A stretch of DNA of 33,263 nucleotides from Rhizaria sp. SCN 62-66 (Eukaryota > Rhizaria, unplaced), in the NCBI GenBank assembly GCA_001724265.1, contig MEDY01000331.1:1-33263 (forward strand). The letters run 5' to 3'. Below the pieces are notes generated by a model, which saw nothing but the letters and a program-made list of their open reading frames with translations, was not told the DNA's origin and did not search any database. The stretch's first letter is position 1. The number at the start of each line of letters is the position of its first letter. This document shows, piece by piece, positions 20,004-29,900 of the stretch. The position numbers were made by a program, and so were the translations under genes.

Positions 20004-21813
20004 ACCTTCGCGGTGGGCCTGACCGCGACGGTTATCATTGCGTCGCTGTTGCTTTTGCTGCGCACTGTCGCGTACAAAGCAGTTGCCACTTGTGCGGGCT
20101 CCTTTGCGGCTGGCTATCCGTACGTCTATTCCGTCAGCATATGTGTAAAGATTACAAAGAACTGCAAATTTGTTGTAATGTAGCAATGTGGAATTAACTT
20201 CGAGTTTTTATATTGATTTATTGAACTAAATTGAGTTAAACGGCTGATATTCAAATCTGCTATTCCCAAATATGCATCAACGACACTTTAGGAGCCGTGA
20301 AGTGAACCCCGATGTGACGCAGACCAACCTCGTCCCGCGCTACATCCGCACGTTTCTCACGAGCACCGGCGTGCTCACTGTCCTCTTTCTTGCTCTCGCG
20401 CGCTCGTTCTCGCTGGAACACGCAGCGCGCGCGCGCGCCGCCGCCGCCGCCACTGCACTCCTTGCGTCGCAACAGCACGAACCGCAACTCAAGTCCAATA
20501 GCCCTAGCTCTAGCTCAAGCTCGAGCTCTAGCTCTAGCGTGGCTGCGACTGGCCAGACGGATACTGCCGTGGCTACGCTGATTCCGCGCCGGCGTCGTTT
20601 GGTGTTTCTCGTGCTCGTTGCTATTGTCTCTTGTCTTGCGTTGTTCCCAGTTGTCTATCACGGTTACATCGCACCGCTCAAGGCGAGGTAAGTCCGCGCA
20701 TTGAGAGTAACATACTATACTTCACTATATTTGGTCTTAACATAGTGCTCTCACAATAATGCGTGTCATTGTGATGAGTTCTTTCAGGTGTTTTGTTAAT
20801 TTATGATCATTCATGTCAAATCATAATCTCACAACATTTGTTTTTCGTGTTTTGTTCGTTCGTGTAGGTCCAACGACTTCGAGTGCTCTTTGGGCACCAA
20901 CGGCGGCGCGGTGCCTCCCGGAGCCCTGTTGGCGTCCGACGTCTACGGTACACCTGAGCAAAAGAGCACCGATGTTGCGGCTGCAACGACACCCCCAGAG
21001 ACTACGAGCGACAGCGCAGGAGGCCTCAAGAGCGACAGCGCCGCTGCCCCCGCCCCGCCCGCGACCGCCGCCGCGGGGACTGCTGGCGGCGACGCTTCCC
21101 GTGCCAACGGCGGCGTGGGCCCCCTGATCCCCAACGGCGTCAGCGGCCACACCTACTACATCATCTGGGTTTGTCTCTGGGCCTGGTACGCGGGCGCGCT
21201 GGCCGCGGCGGCGCGCGCGACGGCGCGGCGGCTGCGCGCGGGCGGCGCCGTCAACGCGATTGCGGGCGCGGACAGCCCGGCTGCGACCGAGGGCGGCGCG
21301 GCGACTGGGACGAGGAGCAAGCTCGCAAGCGTGCCTCTGAGTGCCAGTGCCAGCGCGAGCGCGAGCGCGAGTGCTGCGACGGCGGAGGACGGTGTCGCCA
21401 GCGCTGAAGACGAACCCTTGCTTTCCCTATACCGCCGCACCGCCTCCAGCTGCGGCCGCCGCTCCGGCAACGCGGCCGCCACGGGCAGCGGCGGCGGCAG
21501 CGATGGCGGCGACAGCGGTGGCGGCGACTACGACGGCGATGTCGCCGGCGGCCGTGGCGGTGGCGGCGGTGCGTGTGCGCCCGTGTCCGGTGCCGTCCGG
21601 TCCCCGTCACTCGCGGTCACGCTGGCGCCGCTGCTGGTTTGGGGCTTGTGCGCGTGGGAGCTCTGGGTGACGGTTTATTACGCCTACCACAGCCCGCAGC
21701 AGGTGATGCTGGGCGCGGTGGCGAGTATCCTGCCCGTGCTTACAGTCATTTGGGCTGTGGACACCGCTAGGGTCGCCACTGCGGGCGCGGCGTGGGCCCG
21801 GAGGAAGGCGTGA
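20004..21813 (+). CDS. FITM/FIT2-like ER membrane protein (PAP2-related), three exons, start unresolved
   Basis: Exons 20004-20119, 20292-20687 and 20868-21813 join in phase (GTACGT...CTTTAG; GTAAGT...CGTGTAG) to 485 codons ending in TGA. Hydrophobic segments lie in exon 1 (GLTATVIIASLLLLL), twice in exon 2 (STGVLTVLFLALA; LVFLVLVAIVSCLALF) and three times in exon 3, giving six in total. Between helices 1 and 2 is NPDVTQTNLVPRYIR; the lumenal side has SGHTYY (His at 21148-21150) and later TVYYAYHSPQQVMLG (His at 21688-21690). FIT2 proteins have six helices and the same two His motifs, which serve as the active site of an ER acyl-CoA diphosphatase in lipid-droplet formation. Poly-Ser and Ser-Ala runs enlarge the loops. 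No in-frame ATG precedes helix 1. The ATG at 20272 would start a five-helix form. Another PAP2-like phosphatase remains possible. Confidence 0.55.
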
Positions 21814-22282
21814 GTGCGGGGCGTCAAGTGACAAGTTGGCGGGAAGTATATAAAGTTACATAGCAACCAAATTCGGCAATACACACTTTTTAGATTTAGT
21901 GTGCAAATAATATGCAGTCGATCCATGTCAAACTAAGGCACGTGTATTTCTCACAAGTTGAATCACAAACAAAAATATAAGTAAACTTGCAATCCGAGTA
22001 CAAACCGAGCGACGCGAGCATTCGCGCAGATATTATGGCCAATAGGCTTCTTAAACCTTAGCACCAAGCACTTGGCAACAAAACGCATCTTAGTACGATG
22101 ATTAACGCAACAGACCAACATGAACGTTCGACCTGTAACTTCAAAAGTGACAAGCATCGACCCAACAAACCGATGTGAAAGAAAGCATACAATCGCGTTC
22201 ACAACTTAACATTTTCTCACGACAAAAACAGACATTGACGTGGGTTACAGATCAGAGATGAGCTCTATCACGTTAATTTTAA
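21814..22282. other. AT-rich spacer between convergent genes
   Basis: It lies between the FITM-like gene (+) and the receptor gene (-) and should hold both 3' ends. No repeat, RNA gene or coding frame was recognised. Confidence 0.5.
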
Positions 22283-24280
22283 TCACTTTTTGGCGTTTTT
22301 CTTCTTTCCGCCAGAAATAACCACAGGCACATCTTGCCCGCCGCCGACACTGGCGCTCGCACTGCGGCCAGCAGCAGCGCTGCCGGCATTGCTCGCTTCC
22401 GCCGTAGCCGCGTCCGCAGCGACGGACTTACTGGTCCCCGCATACCCCTCGTAGAAGTACTTCTTGGTGTTGGCTTTGGCCAGCGCGTGACCAGCACTTC
22501 CCGGACCGGCGGAGCCGCCGAGCACGCTGCGGGCGAACTGCGCGTCCGCCTCAGCCGTCGCCGCGTCCGCCGCCGAGGCCTGCAGCCACGGGAACTGCGG
22601 CTGCGCAGGGGAAACGGCCAGCGCGGTCACCGCTCTGCCGCCGTCACCGGCACCGCGGTCACCGGCGGTGGCGTCGGGGGGCCGGTACAGCCCGGCGCCC
22701 GAGGGTAGCGAGCCGACCGCGCCCGCGCCGCTCTTGGCGCTGAAGCTGCCGGGCTTGTAGCTGCCGGGCGTGGAGCCCGCGAGCGAGGAGTTCCGGCTCC
22801 GCTGCGCCTGCTGCGGGTCGCCAGCGCCGGCGACGGCCACACCGCCGCCCGCCTCGCATGTGCCGTCGCTGTTGTAGCTGTACGCGTCGCCGTTGTTGCA
22901 CCCGCTGTTCCGATTGCCGTTGTTGCTGACAGCGCTGTTCTGTGTGTTGCTGCGCTCGCGCGCCTTTTGTGCCGCGTAGTAGATATTCACACCCGAAATC
23001 TCGTCGAACATCTCGTCTTCAGCCGCGGCGGGCTCAATCACCGGCTTGTACTGCTTCTTGCCCCCCGCCGTGCCGAGACTCGCGCCGACGGAGCTGCCGC
23101 TCAGGACGTGGCCGGTCTTGTTGCTGAAGCTCGTGCGGCCCGCAGATCCGTTGGTTGCGGCCGCGGCGGCGGCTGGGGCTGAGGAGACGTTCATCGGGCC
23201 GTTTGAAGGCCCCGCACTGTACACCTGGCCGTTGAGCGACACAAAGCCTGCCGCGGTCGAGTTGGCCGCGGCCGCCAGTGGGGCCACGGCGGCAGAGTCG
23301 CTCCGACTCATGTCGGTATTGTTGTGATCCGAGAACTGCACGTAGTCAGCGCCGCCGTCGTTGCTGCCGTCGTCGCCGCCGCCGCTGCTGTCGATGCGGA
23401 ACTCTGGCGCACAACAGTCACAGTAGCGCGCCTTGACGCGCCGCAGCAGCCGCGCCCACAGGGTGAGGTTACGGCCCGAAAAGGCGAAGCAGAAGGTGAC
23501 CCAGAGCCCGCACGAGGCGAGCATAAACGTGTGGGCAATGGTAAGGCTGTAGTTGTAGCGCGAGGTGTAAGAGCTGGAGATGCGGACCGTGAGCAGGGTG
23601 GTGAAGTAGGCGCAGAAGACGATCATGAAGAGCATGTAGCGGCCCGAGACGATCGTGAGCAGCGTGCGGCGCGCGGTGCCCAGGTCGGCACGGTGCGCGT
23701 GGTACTGGTGGTACAGTGAGGACGGCAGCAGGTAGAACATGACGATGCCGACGAGCACGAACCATGAGTAGAAGAGCACGAACTGGGAAAAGGCGCTGTG
23801 TTCCGAGGTCGCGACGAAGCAGAACCAAGACTTGCGCTCCATGTCGATCTTGTCCCACAGCGCGGCGATGAACAGGAACACAACAGGGAGCCCAAAAGAC
23901 GCGGTGACGTAGGTGCTCTCGGCGGCCTTCATGTCGCCCGCGACGCGGCCCTGCGTGATCGAGAGGTGGAAGTTGAAGCAGATGAGCATTCCCCAGAGCC
24001 ACGTGGCGAAGGCAAAGTAGTACATCCCCACGGCCTGCAGCACGCACGGGCAGTTGTTCACGCCCAGAATCGTAAAAAACGCCATGCCGGTGGTGGAGAA
24101 TCCCAGATAGGCGGGGAGCCGCGTGGGAAAGTGCCGCCGCGAAGGGAAAATGGTGTATGAAAGCAGCGTGAAGACCGAGGCGAGGAGCGAGATGTAGGCG
24201 AAGATGTGACCCACAGTCCGCGAGTCGTCCTGGAGCGCCGCCAAGTTCAGCGCCAATGGGTGGGCAAGCAGGGACGACAT
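22283..24280 (-). CDS. Seven-transmembrane receptor, cAMP-receptor-like (class E/CAR-type GPCR)
   Basis: Single exon, 665 residues, TGA stop. Helices are near residues 24-46, 57-75, 80-108, 124-142, 165-187, 213-234 and 244-267. Helix 3 begins CVLQAVGMYYFAFATWLWGML, close in pattern to the Dictyostelium cAR helix 3 (Cys, Tyr-Ala, then Ala-x-WLW). Cys79 at the start of helix 3 and Cys154 in loop 2 (KSWFCF) are placed for the usual disulfide. The N-terminus is short with no signal peptide, as in cARs. A juxtamembrane RYCDCC (286-291) could be palmitoylated. The tail of about 370 residues is Ser/Gly/Asn/Ala-rich and ends GGKKKNAKK. In known CAR proteins such tails are phosphorylated during desensitisation. 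The ligand cannot be told. It would act at the plasma membrane through heterotrimeric G proteins. Confidence 0.8.
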   Translation of the reverse strand: MSSLLAHPLALNLAALQDDSRTVGHIFAYISLLASVFTLLSYTIFPSRRHFPTRLPAYLGFSTTGMAFFTILGVNNCPCVLQAVGMYYFAFATWLWGMLICFNFHLSITQGRVAGDMKAAESTYVTASFGLPVVFLFIAALWDKIDMERKSWFCFVATSEHSAFSQFVLFYSWFVLVGIVMFYLLPSSLYHQYHAHRADLGTARRTLLTIVSGRYMLFMIVFCAYFTTLLTVRISSSYTSRYNYSLTIAHTFMLASCGLWVTFCFAFSGRNLTLWARLLRRVKARYCDCCAPEFRIDSSGGGDDGSNDGGADYVQFSDHNNTDMSRSDSAAVAPLAAAANSTAAGFVSLNGQVYSAGPSNGPMNVSSAPAAAAAATNGSAGRTSFSNKTGHVLSGSSVGASLGTAGGKKQYKPVIEPAAAEDEMFDEISGVNIYYAAQKARERSNTQNSAVSNNGNRNSGCNNGDAYSYNSDGTCEAGGGVAVAGAGDPQQAQRSRNSSLAGSTPGSYKPGSFSAKSGAGAVGSLPSGAGLYRPPDATAGDRGAGDGGRAVTALAVSPAQPQFPWLQASAADAATAEADAQFARSVLGGSAGPGSAGHALAKANTKKYFYEGYAGTSKSVAADAATAEASNAGSAAAGRSASASVGGGQDVPVVISGGKKKNAKK

Positions 24281-26008
24281 CGGGCGACGCGGGTGGTGGC
24301 GAGGACGGGGACTGGCCGCGGGGGACGAGGGAGGTTAAGTTGTGGACTCAGGAGGTGGCCGCGCGCGGCGGGGATTTAGGCCTGGAAGCGGGAAAAATGA
24401 ATGACGCAAGGCAAATAAGGATGCTTATATAAAATAAAACAGTGTTTTGTGAGTTCACAAAGTAAGTTTGTTCGCAGACACTCAATGGGAGGCTGGAGCA
24501 CAGGAGAAGTCGACGTGGGGGTGGAGGGTTGAGAGAGGTGACATATGGTCAAGTCAGAAAAGAGTCATCAAGCGACACAAGCATGGTTCCATGAGATATT
24601 ATAAAGGACACATATGTAAACACCACGGATAAAACAAGCACTGACATGGCTGTGCTACTGACGGTTGGGAAGATGTATTTTAGGTGTTACAAATTTGTAA
24701 GACGTCGCTTTTGAGTCGACCTGCCTGTCAAAACGGAGATCGAGGTCATGAGGCAAAAGGTGCACAACGGACCAGAACCAGGGCCTCTGGAGCTGTGTGT
24801 CTAATTAGTTGCTTCAAATGAGCGTATGCTTATCATACTTTAATCGTTTTGGTGGGAAATCGATTTGTCAACTGTGAGGTTAATTGCGTTGAGACCATTG
24901 CTTGGTGAGACCATGTTTGGTGTTCCTGAAGAGTCCCGAGCTAGGCTTCACTGATATACAGTCACACCAAAAGAGCAGAACCGCAACCTTTGAGTTATTT
25001 TCCCCGGTTGATAACTAATTCACGTTTGTTGTCATGTCGTGTTGCCCCTGGTTTCGTCACTCTGAGCGACTGACCCACATTGTCACAAGGCCGCTGGAGA
25101 GGTTGACTCAAACCGTTTGCCTTGCGCGACACTTCAGCAGCTTGTGTGGGGCTGCTACCGCTACCTGGTTTTTCGGTTCATTCATTATATTTCTTGCAGC
25201 TTAAACTTACTATTGGCACCACTGGTATGCACATAGACTCTGTCGTTGTCAGCTCTTCTGCTCTGAACATGTTTTGGAGATATCTCGCGTTGAAACGATC
25301 CAAATCTTGCGCATACAAAAAGATTTAGGATAAATATAGTCCATTGTAAGACGATTTTGTTTTCAATTTTGAAATGACGACCGTGAAGATGATGGAGCCA
25401 TGCTTCATTATGTTTTCACCACAAATTGTTTGAGTGAGGTGTATATTGTATGGGAGACGAGGCACCACATCTTCAGCAATCTTCAGAGTAGCCGCGTCGC
25501 TGTTGTTAGCGCAAAAGACGTTATTCTTAGCTACAATGACGTGATTATAACAGTGGGACATATTTTCCGCTTCCCCCGAGCCATTTTTTATGATGTATTT
25601 TCCTCTTCAAGAGGTTGCCGCAAAGACCTCGTCGACTCGGTTTTGTCTTCCCTATTTTCGTTTGTATACGGGACCAGCATTGATTTTTATTACATTTGCT
25701 TGTAGAGGCCGCGTGATAACTTTGGGCTATATTGCAACTCAGGGCAGCACTCTTCAATGTCACGTCTCTGCATCACTTAGCATGTTTATCCACAAGTCAT
25801 GCCGAATGCCGCAAACAGTCGCCTCCTTTCGCACATCTCGTGCTTGTCGCTGCCTCCGGGCGTGAAACGCATGCACCACACTCTATTGTCTATGTTGTAC
25901 TATATGCATGTCTTCTTAGCGTGTGCTGCTTTCAATGTGTGCGTATTTCGTTGCGAAACTGTGCTCACCTCACCTCTCTGGGTCAAAGTCAAGTCTCCCC
26001 ACGCCTGT

Positions 26009-26038
26009 ACCATGAGATCGCACACCATGAGATCGCAC
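26009..26038. repeat. Perfect tandem duplication of 15 bases
   Basis: ACCATGAGATCGCAC occurs twice back to back in non-coding sequence. A third partial or diverged copy was not seen. This looks like a replication-slippage duplication. Confidence 0.8.
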
Positions 26039-26535
26039 ATCTAACGACGTGCTATGATCTGATGCTACCTTGATTTAACGCAACACTAATCAATTTTTTT
26101 CTAGTTGGCCTGCGTCAGATGTTGTGGTTTTGTCCCACATTGCGCTGTTTCTATCGCAACACCGTCATCGATCCGTTGGCGCGCACCTGCTGTTTGTGGC
26201 AGTTCTTCTTGACTCTTGACAACGACGTTTGGCACATCCGATCATGTTTCCACGTTGTCTACGTCCGCATCGCGCGAAGTTATTTGTCCGGTTTCTGATT
26301 TTTTCCACGCTTTGCGCATGTGTTTGGCGTTTTGCGTCTCGCGCCGTGTTTGTTTTACTCCGTGACTTGCGTATTTGTTGCCCCCTCTGTCAACACGCTC
26401 TCTCTGTCGTTTTAACGCGCGTACATTGAGCTAAGGTGTAGAGTTTGCGACGTGTGGTGTGAATTAACTGTATTAGTGACAATGTGACGTGCATTTACTC
26501 ATATGTGTGACGTGTTTAACTCGGGGCACGTAGCA

Positions 26536-26604
26536 TCGCCGTCGCCTCCGTCGCCACCGTGGTCGCAACCGTGGTCGCCACCATAGCCGCCACAGCAGCC
26601 ACAC
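26536..26604. repeat. Imperfect GTCGCC-rich short repeat
   Basis: Runs of GTCGCC, GTGGTCGC and GCCACC with a period of 3 to 9 bases stand out as GC-rich inside an AT-rich spacer. One frame reads as alternating Val, Ala and Thr. It could be a simple-sequence tract or an unannotated exon; no bounding splice sites were convincing. Confidence 0.45.
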
Positions 26605-26970
26605 TATGGGTGCCATTACACTACCCGTCGCCTGACGTCATTCATGCTTCTGTGTTGTGTTTTTGTTTCAGACAAGTTTTTGTAATAACTAAGTCACATA
26701 GTCGGAAATGTCAACTTTTGTCAGTTGAGTATCATTTTTTTTTCTTTGACACGTTCCCAACATTGTCATGACGCTCTTACAGAACATGGAATAACGTGCG
26801 ACGGTCACTCGGCATAAGGAACACGATGCGAACGTGTGTTTTGATCTATTAATACTTTTTGACTTTTGCAATCCTTCGTCCAACAGCTCACTCATTCGCA
26901 ACATCTCTTTGTTCTCTTTTTCCTATTTCTTTTTGTGTGTTTCGTTGCTTCACAGGGTACACCGAGGGAA

Positions 26971-29900
26971 ATGGATCCAATTCCACCTCAACCCTCGAGC
27001 GGTGGCGGTGGCGCTGGCGCTGGCGCTGGCTCCAAGCACGACAGCGAGGGTGACGCGACCGCGGCCACTCTCGCCGCGCTCTCCGCCGCCGCCACGATGC
27101 CCCACAACGACGACAACAACAACAACAGTAGCAAGAGCCGCCGCAACCATGACGCCAAGGGCGGCGAGCAGGGCATCGAGCTGGCGCTGCTGGCGCCTGA
27201 GGCCACCACGGTCGGTTTGCTCCCGTCCGCGCTGGTCTCGCCGCTGCACGACGACGACGAGGACCTCGAGCCCGTCGTGCTGGCCGACGAGAAGGACGAT
27301 GAAACCGCGGAAGAGGCCGCCGAACGCAGGGCCAAAGAAGAAGCCGCGGCCAAGGAGCTGGCGATGTTCAACGCTGTGCCTTTCGGCAAGCTCTTCCGCT
27401 TTGCTGACAACCTCGACGTCACGATGATGTGTTTCGGCACCCTCGGCGCCGTCGGCGCGGGCGCGCTGTTCCCGGCCTTTTCCCTCATCTTCGGCCAGCT
27501 GCTGGACGATCTGAACGGCGACGGCGACTTCATGACCTCTGTGATCAACCTCGCGTACACTTTCCTGTATATGGGCGCCGGTATGGGCGTCGGCGCGTAC
27601 CTTTCCGTGTCGATGTTCATGACAACGTCGGAGCGCCAGTCGAAGATCATGCGCGAGGAGTACCTCTCTGCGCTGTTGCGGCAGGAGATTGGCTGGCACG
27701 ATATGCAGAATACCGGAGATTTGGCGGTAAAGCTAACTTCTGAGACCCGCAAGGTCCAGGACGGTCTTGGTGACAAGTACGTCAATACTGCCTCACCTTT
27801 TTAAGTCTTTGATATGTTTTTTTTGAGATTTGAGAACTTCAATATTATATTAGCACTTCTATATTTGTTTTGAGGTCATCGTTTTTTCATTTATGATTCG
27901 CTCACACATTCTACCGATCTGTTGTCTTTTCGCTGTCATTTTCAGGCTTGCTCAAGTTTTGCAGCAGTCGTCATGCTTTCTTGCCGGCTTCGTCATCGCC
28001 TTTTACAAGGGCTGGGAGTTGACTCTGGTGATTCTTGCGACGCTGCCCGTGCTCATGGCGTGCGGCGCCTTCATGGGCTTCGTCATGGCTGGCGCCAACG
28101 CCGAGGAGCAGAGGAACGACGGTGAGGCCGGCGTCATCGCCGGCGAGGCCATCTCGGGCATCCGCACCGTCGCCGGGCTGCAGTACGAAGACAATCTCAT
28201 CAAGCGCTACATTGCGCGCGTTTCAGACTCGTTTGTCGCCGCCGTGCGCAAGGGCTGGATGCAGGGCGTCGGCATCGGCGCGTTCATGCTCGTCATTTTC
28301 TCAGTCTACGGCCTCGGTCTCTGGTACGGCTCCGTGTTGCTACGCGACGGCAAGGACCGCTGGCCCGGCTTGCCCTACACCGGCGGCGACGTCGTGGCGA
28401 TCTTCTACGCGCTCATCACAGCCACCATGGGCGTGTCGCAGGCCGCGCCGCACTTCGCCGCGATCGTCACCGCGCGCTGCGCCGCGCGCCCGCTGTACGA
28501 CGTCATCGACCGCGTGTCCAAGATCGACGCGCTGGACCGTCTCCGCGGCAAGAAGCTTGCCTCTGTCACGGGCGACATCACGCTCGAGCGCGTTACGTTC
28601 ACCTACCCGTCGCGCCTCGAGACCCAGGTCCTCAAGGATCTGTCGCTGTCGTTTGCCAGCGGACAGACCATCGCGCTCGTCGGCGCGTCGGGCTGCGGCA
28701 AGTCCACGATCATGCAGCTCATCGAGCGCTTCTACGACCCCGACCAGGAGCGCGTCAAGCCCACGGGCCTCGCGGCGGTCGCTGAGGACCACAACGCCGA
28801 TGGCAACAAGGACGCCAGCGCTGCCAACGCTACCGGCGCTGCCGGCGCTGACACCAAGACTGCTTCTGCAGCGGTTCCTGTTTCTGCGACTGCGTCTTCT
28901 TATGCTGCCCCTGCTGCTGCTGCTGCTGTTAATGCTGATGCTGCTCCTGCTGCTGATGTCGCCGCCACCTCTGCTGCTTCCGCAGCTGCTGCTGAGGATG
29001 AGGAGCCGTTCGTGGTTGGCCGCGTGCTTGTGCGCGGCTGCATTGCGAGCGCCGACGGCCCGGGCGAGGAGTGCGATACCGACCTCCGCGAGCTTAACGT
29101 GGCTTCGTGGCGCGAGCACGTTGGCATGGTCGCCCAGGAGCCCGTGTTGTTTGCGGGCACGATTAAGGAGAACATTCTGTACGGCCGCCCCGACGCCACG
29201 GACGACGAGATCCGCGCCGCTACAATCGCGGCCAACGCGCACGGGTTCATCAGCAAGATGAAGAAGGGCTACGACACGTACGTCGGCGAGGGCGGGCGGC
29301 TGCTCTCCGGTGGCCAGAAGCAGCGCGTGGCGATTGCGCGCGCACTGGTCAAGAACCCGCGCATTCTGCTGCTTGACGAGGCGACGTCTGCGCTCGACAC
29401 CGAGTCCGAGCGCATCGTGCAGCGCGCGCTGGACAAGGTCATCGGTGACAAGTCGAGCCGGCGCACGACGCTGGTGATTGCACACCGCTTGTCGACGATC
29501 AAGAACGCGGACCGTATCGTGGTGTTTGACATGGGCCGCATCGTTGAGGACGGCACGCACGACGAGCTGCTCGTCAAGGGCGGGCTCTATGCCAGCATGG
29601 TCCATGTGAACAACACCGACGCGACCGGTGGCGCTAACGGCAAAGCCGCTACTGCAGCAGCGGGCGACGCTGGCACTGATCTTGCGAAGAGTGACAGCGC
29701 TGTGAGTGCGAGCAACAACGACGGCAACGCGAACGACGAGGAGGACGATGAGGAGGACGAGGTTGTGGACGAGGACGGCGGCGACGCCGCTGCTGGCGCT
29801 GCTGGCGGTAGCGTCGCCAGTACTCGAGAGCATAGTCGCGTGTCTCTGTCCGCCGAAAAGACCACTGGCGCCGCCGAGACGCGCATCACGATCCCCGAGG

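Larger units (their letters stand above)
24281..26970. other. Long divergent spacer, receptor gene / ABC transporter gene
   Basis: The longest gap in the window, 2.7 kb, between two head-to-head genes. It should carry both promoters and leaders. Several open frames of 60-110 codons at 25122-26073 overlap one another, have mixed third positions and no recognisable domains. Notable are a perfect 15-base tandem duplication at 26009-26038, an imperfect GTCGCC-rich run at 26536-26604, and a T-rich tract ending GCTTCACAG at 26955, 15 bases before the ABC start. No tRNA, snRNA or mobile element was recognised. Confidence 0.5.

Noticed and set aside
25122-26073. Small open frames of 60-113 codons in the long spacer
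   Set aside because: They overlap in several frames and both strands, lack the G/C third-position bias, and show no family features.
28745-29012. Treating the NBD1 Ala-rich insert as an intron
   Set aside because: Frame is kept throughout and no good donor follows the RFYDP codons; GTCAAG is unlike the other donors. An RNA check is still suggested.
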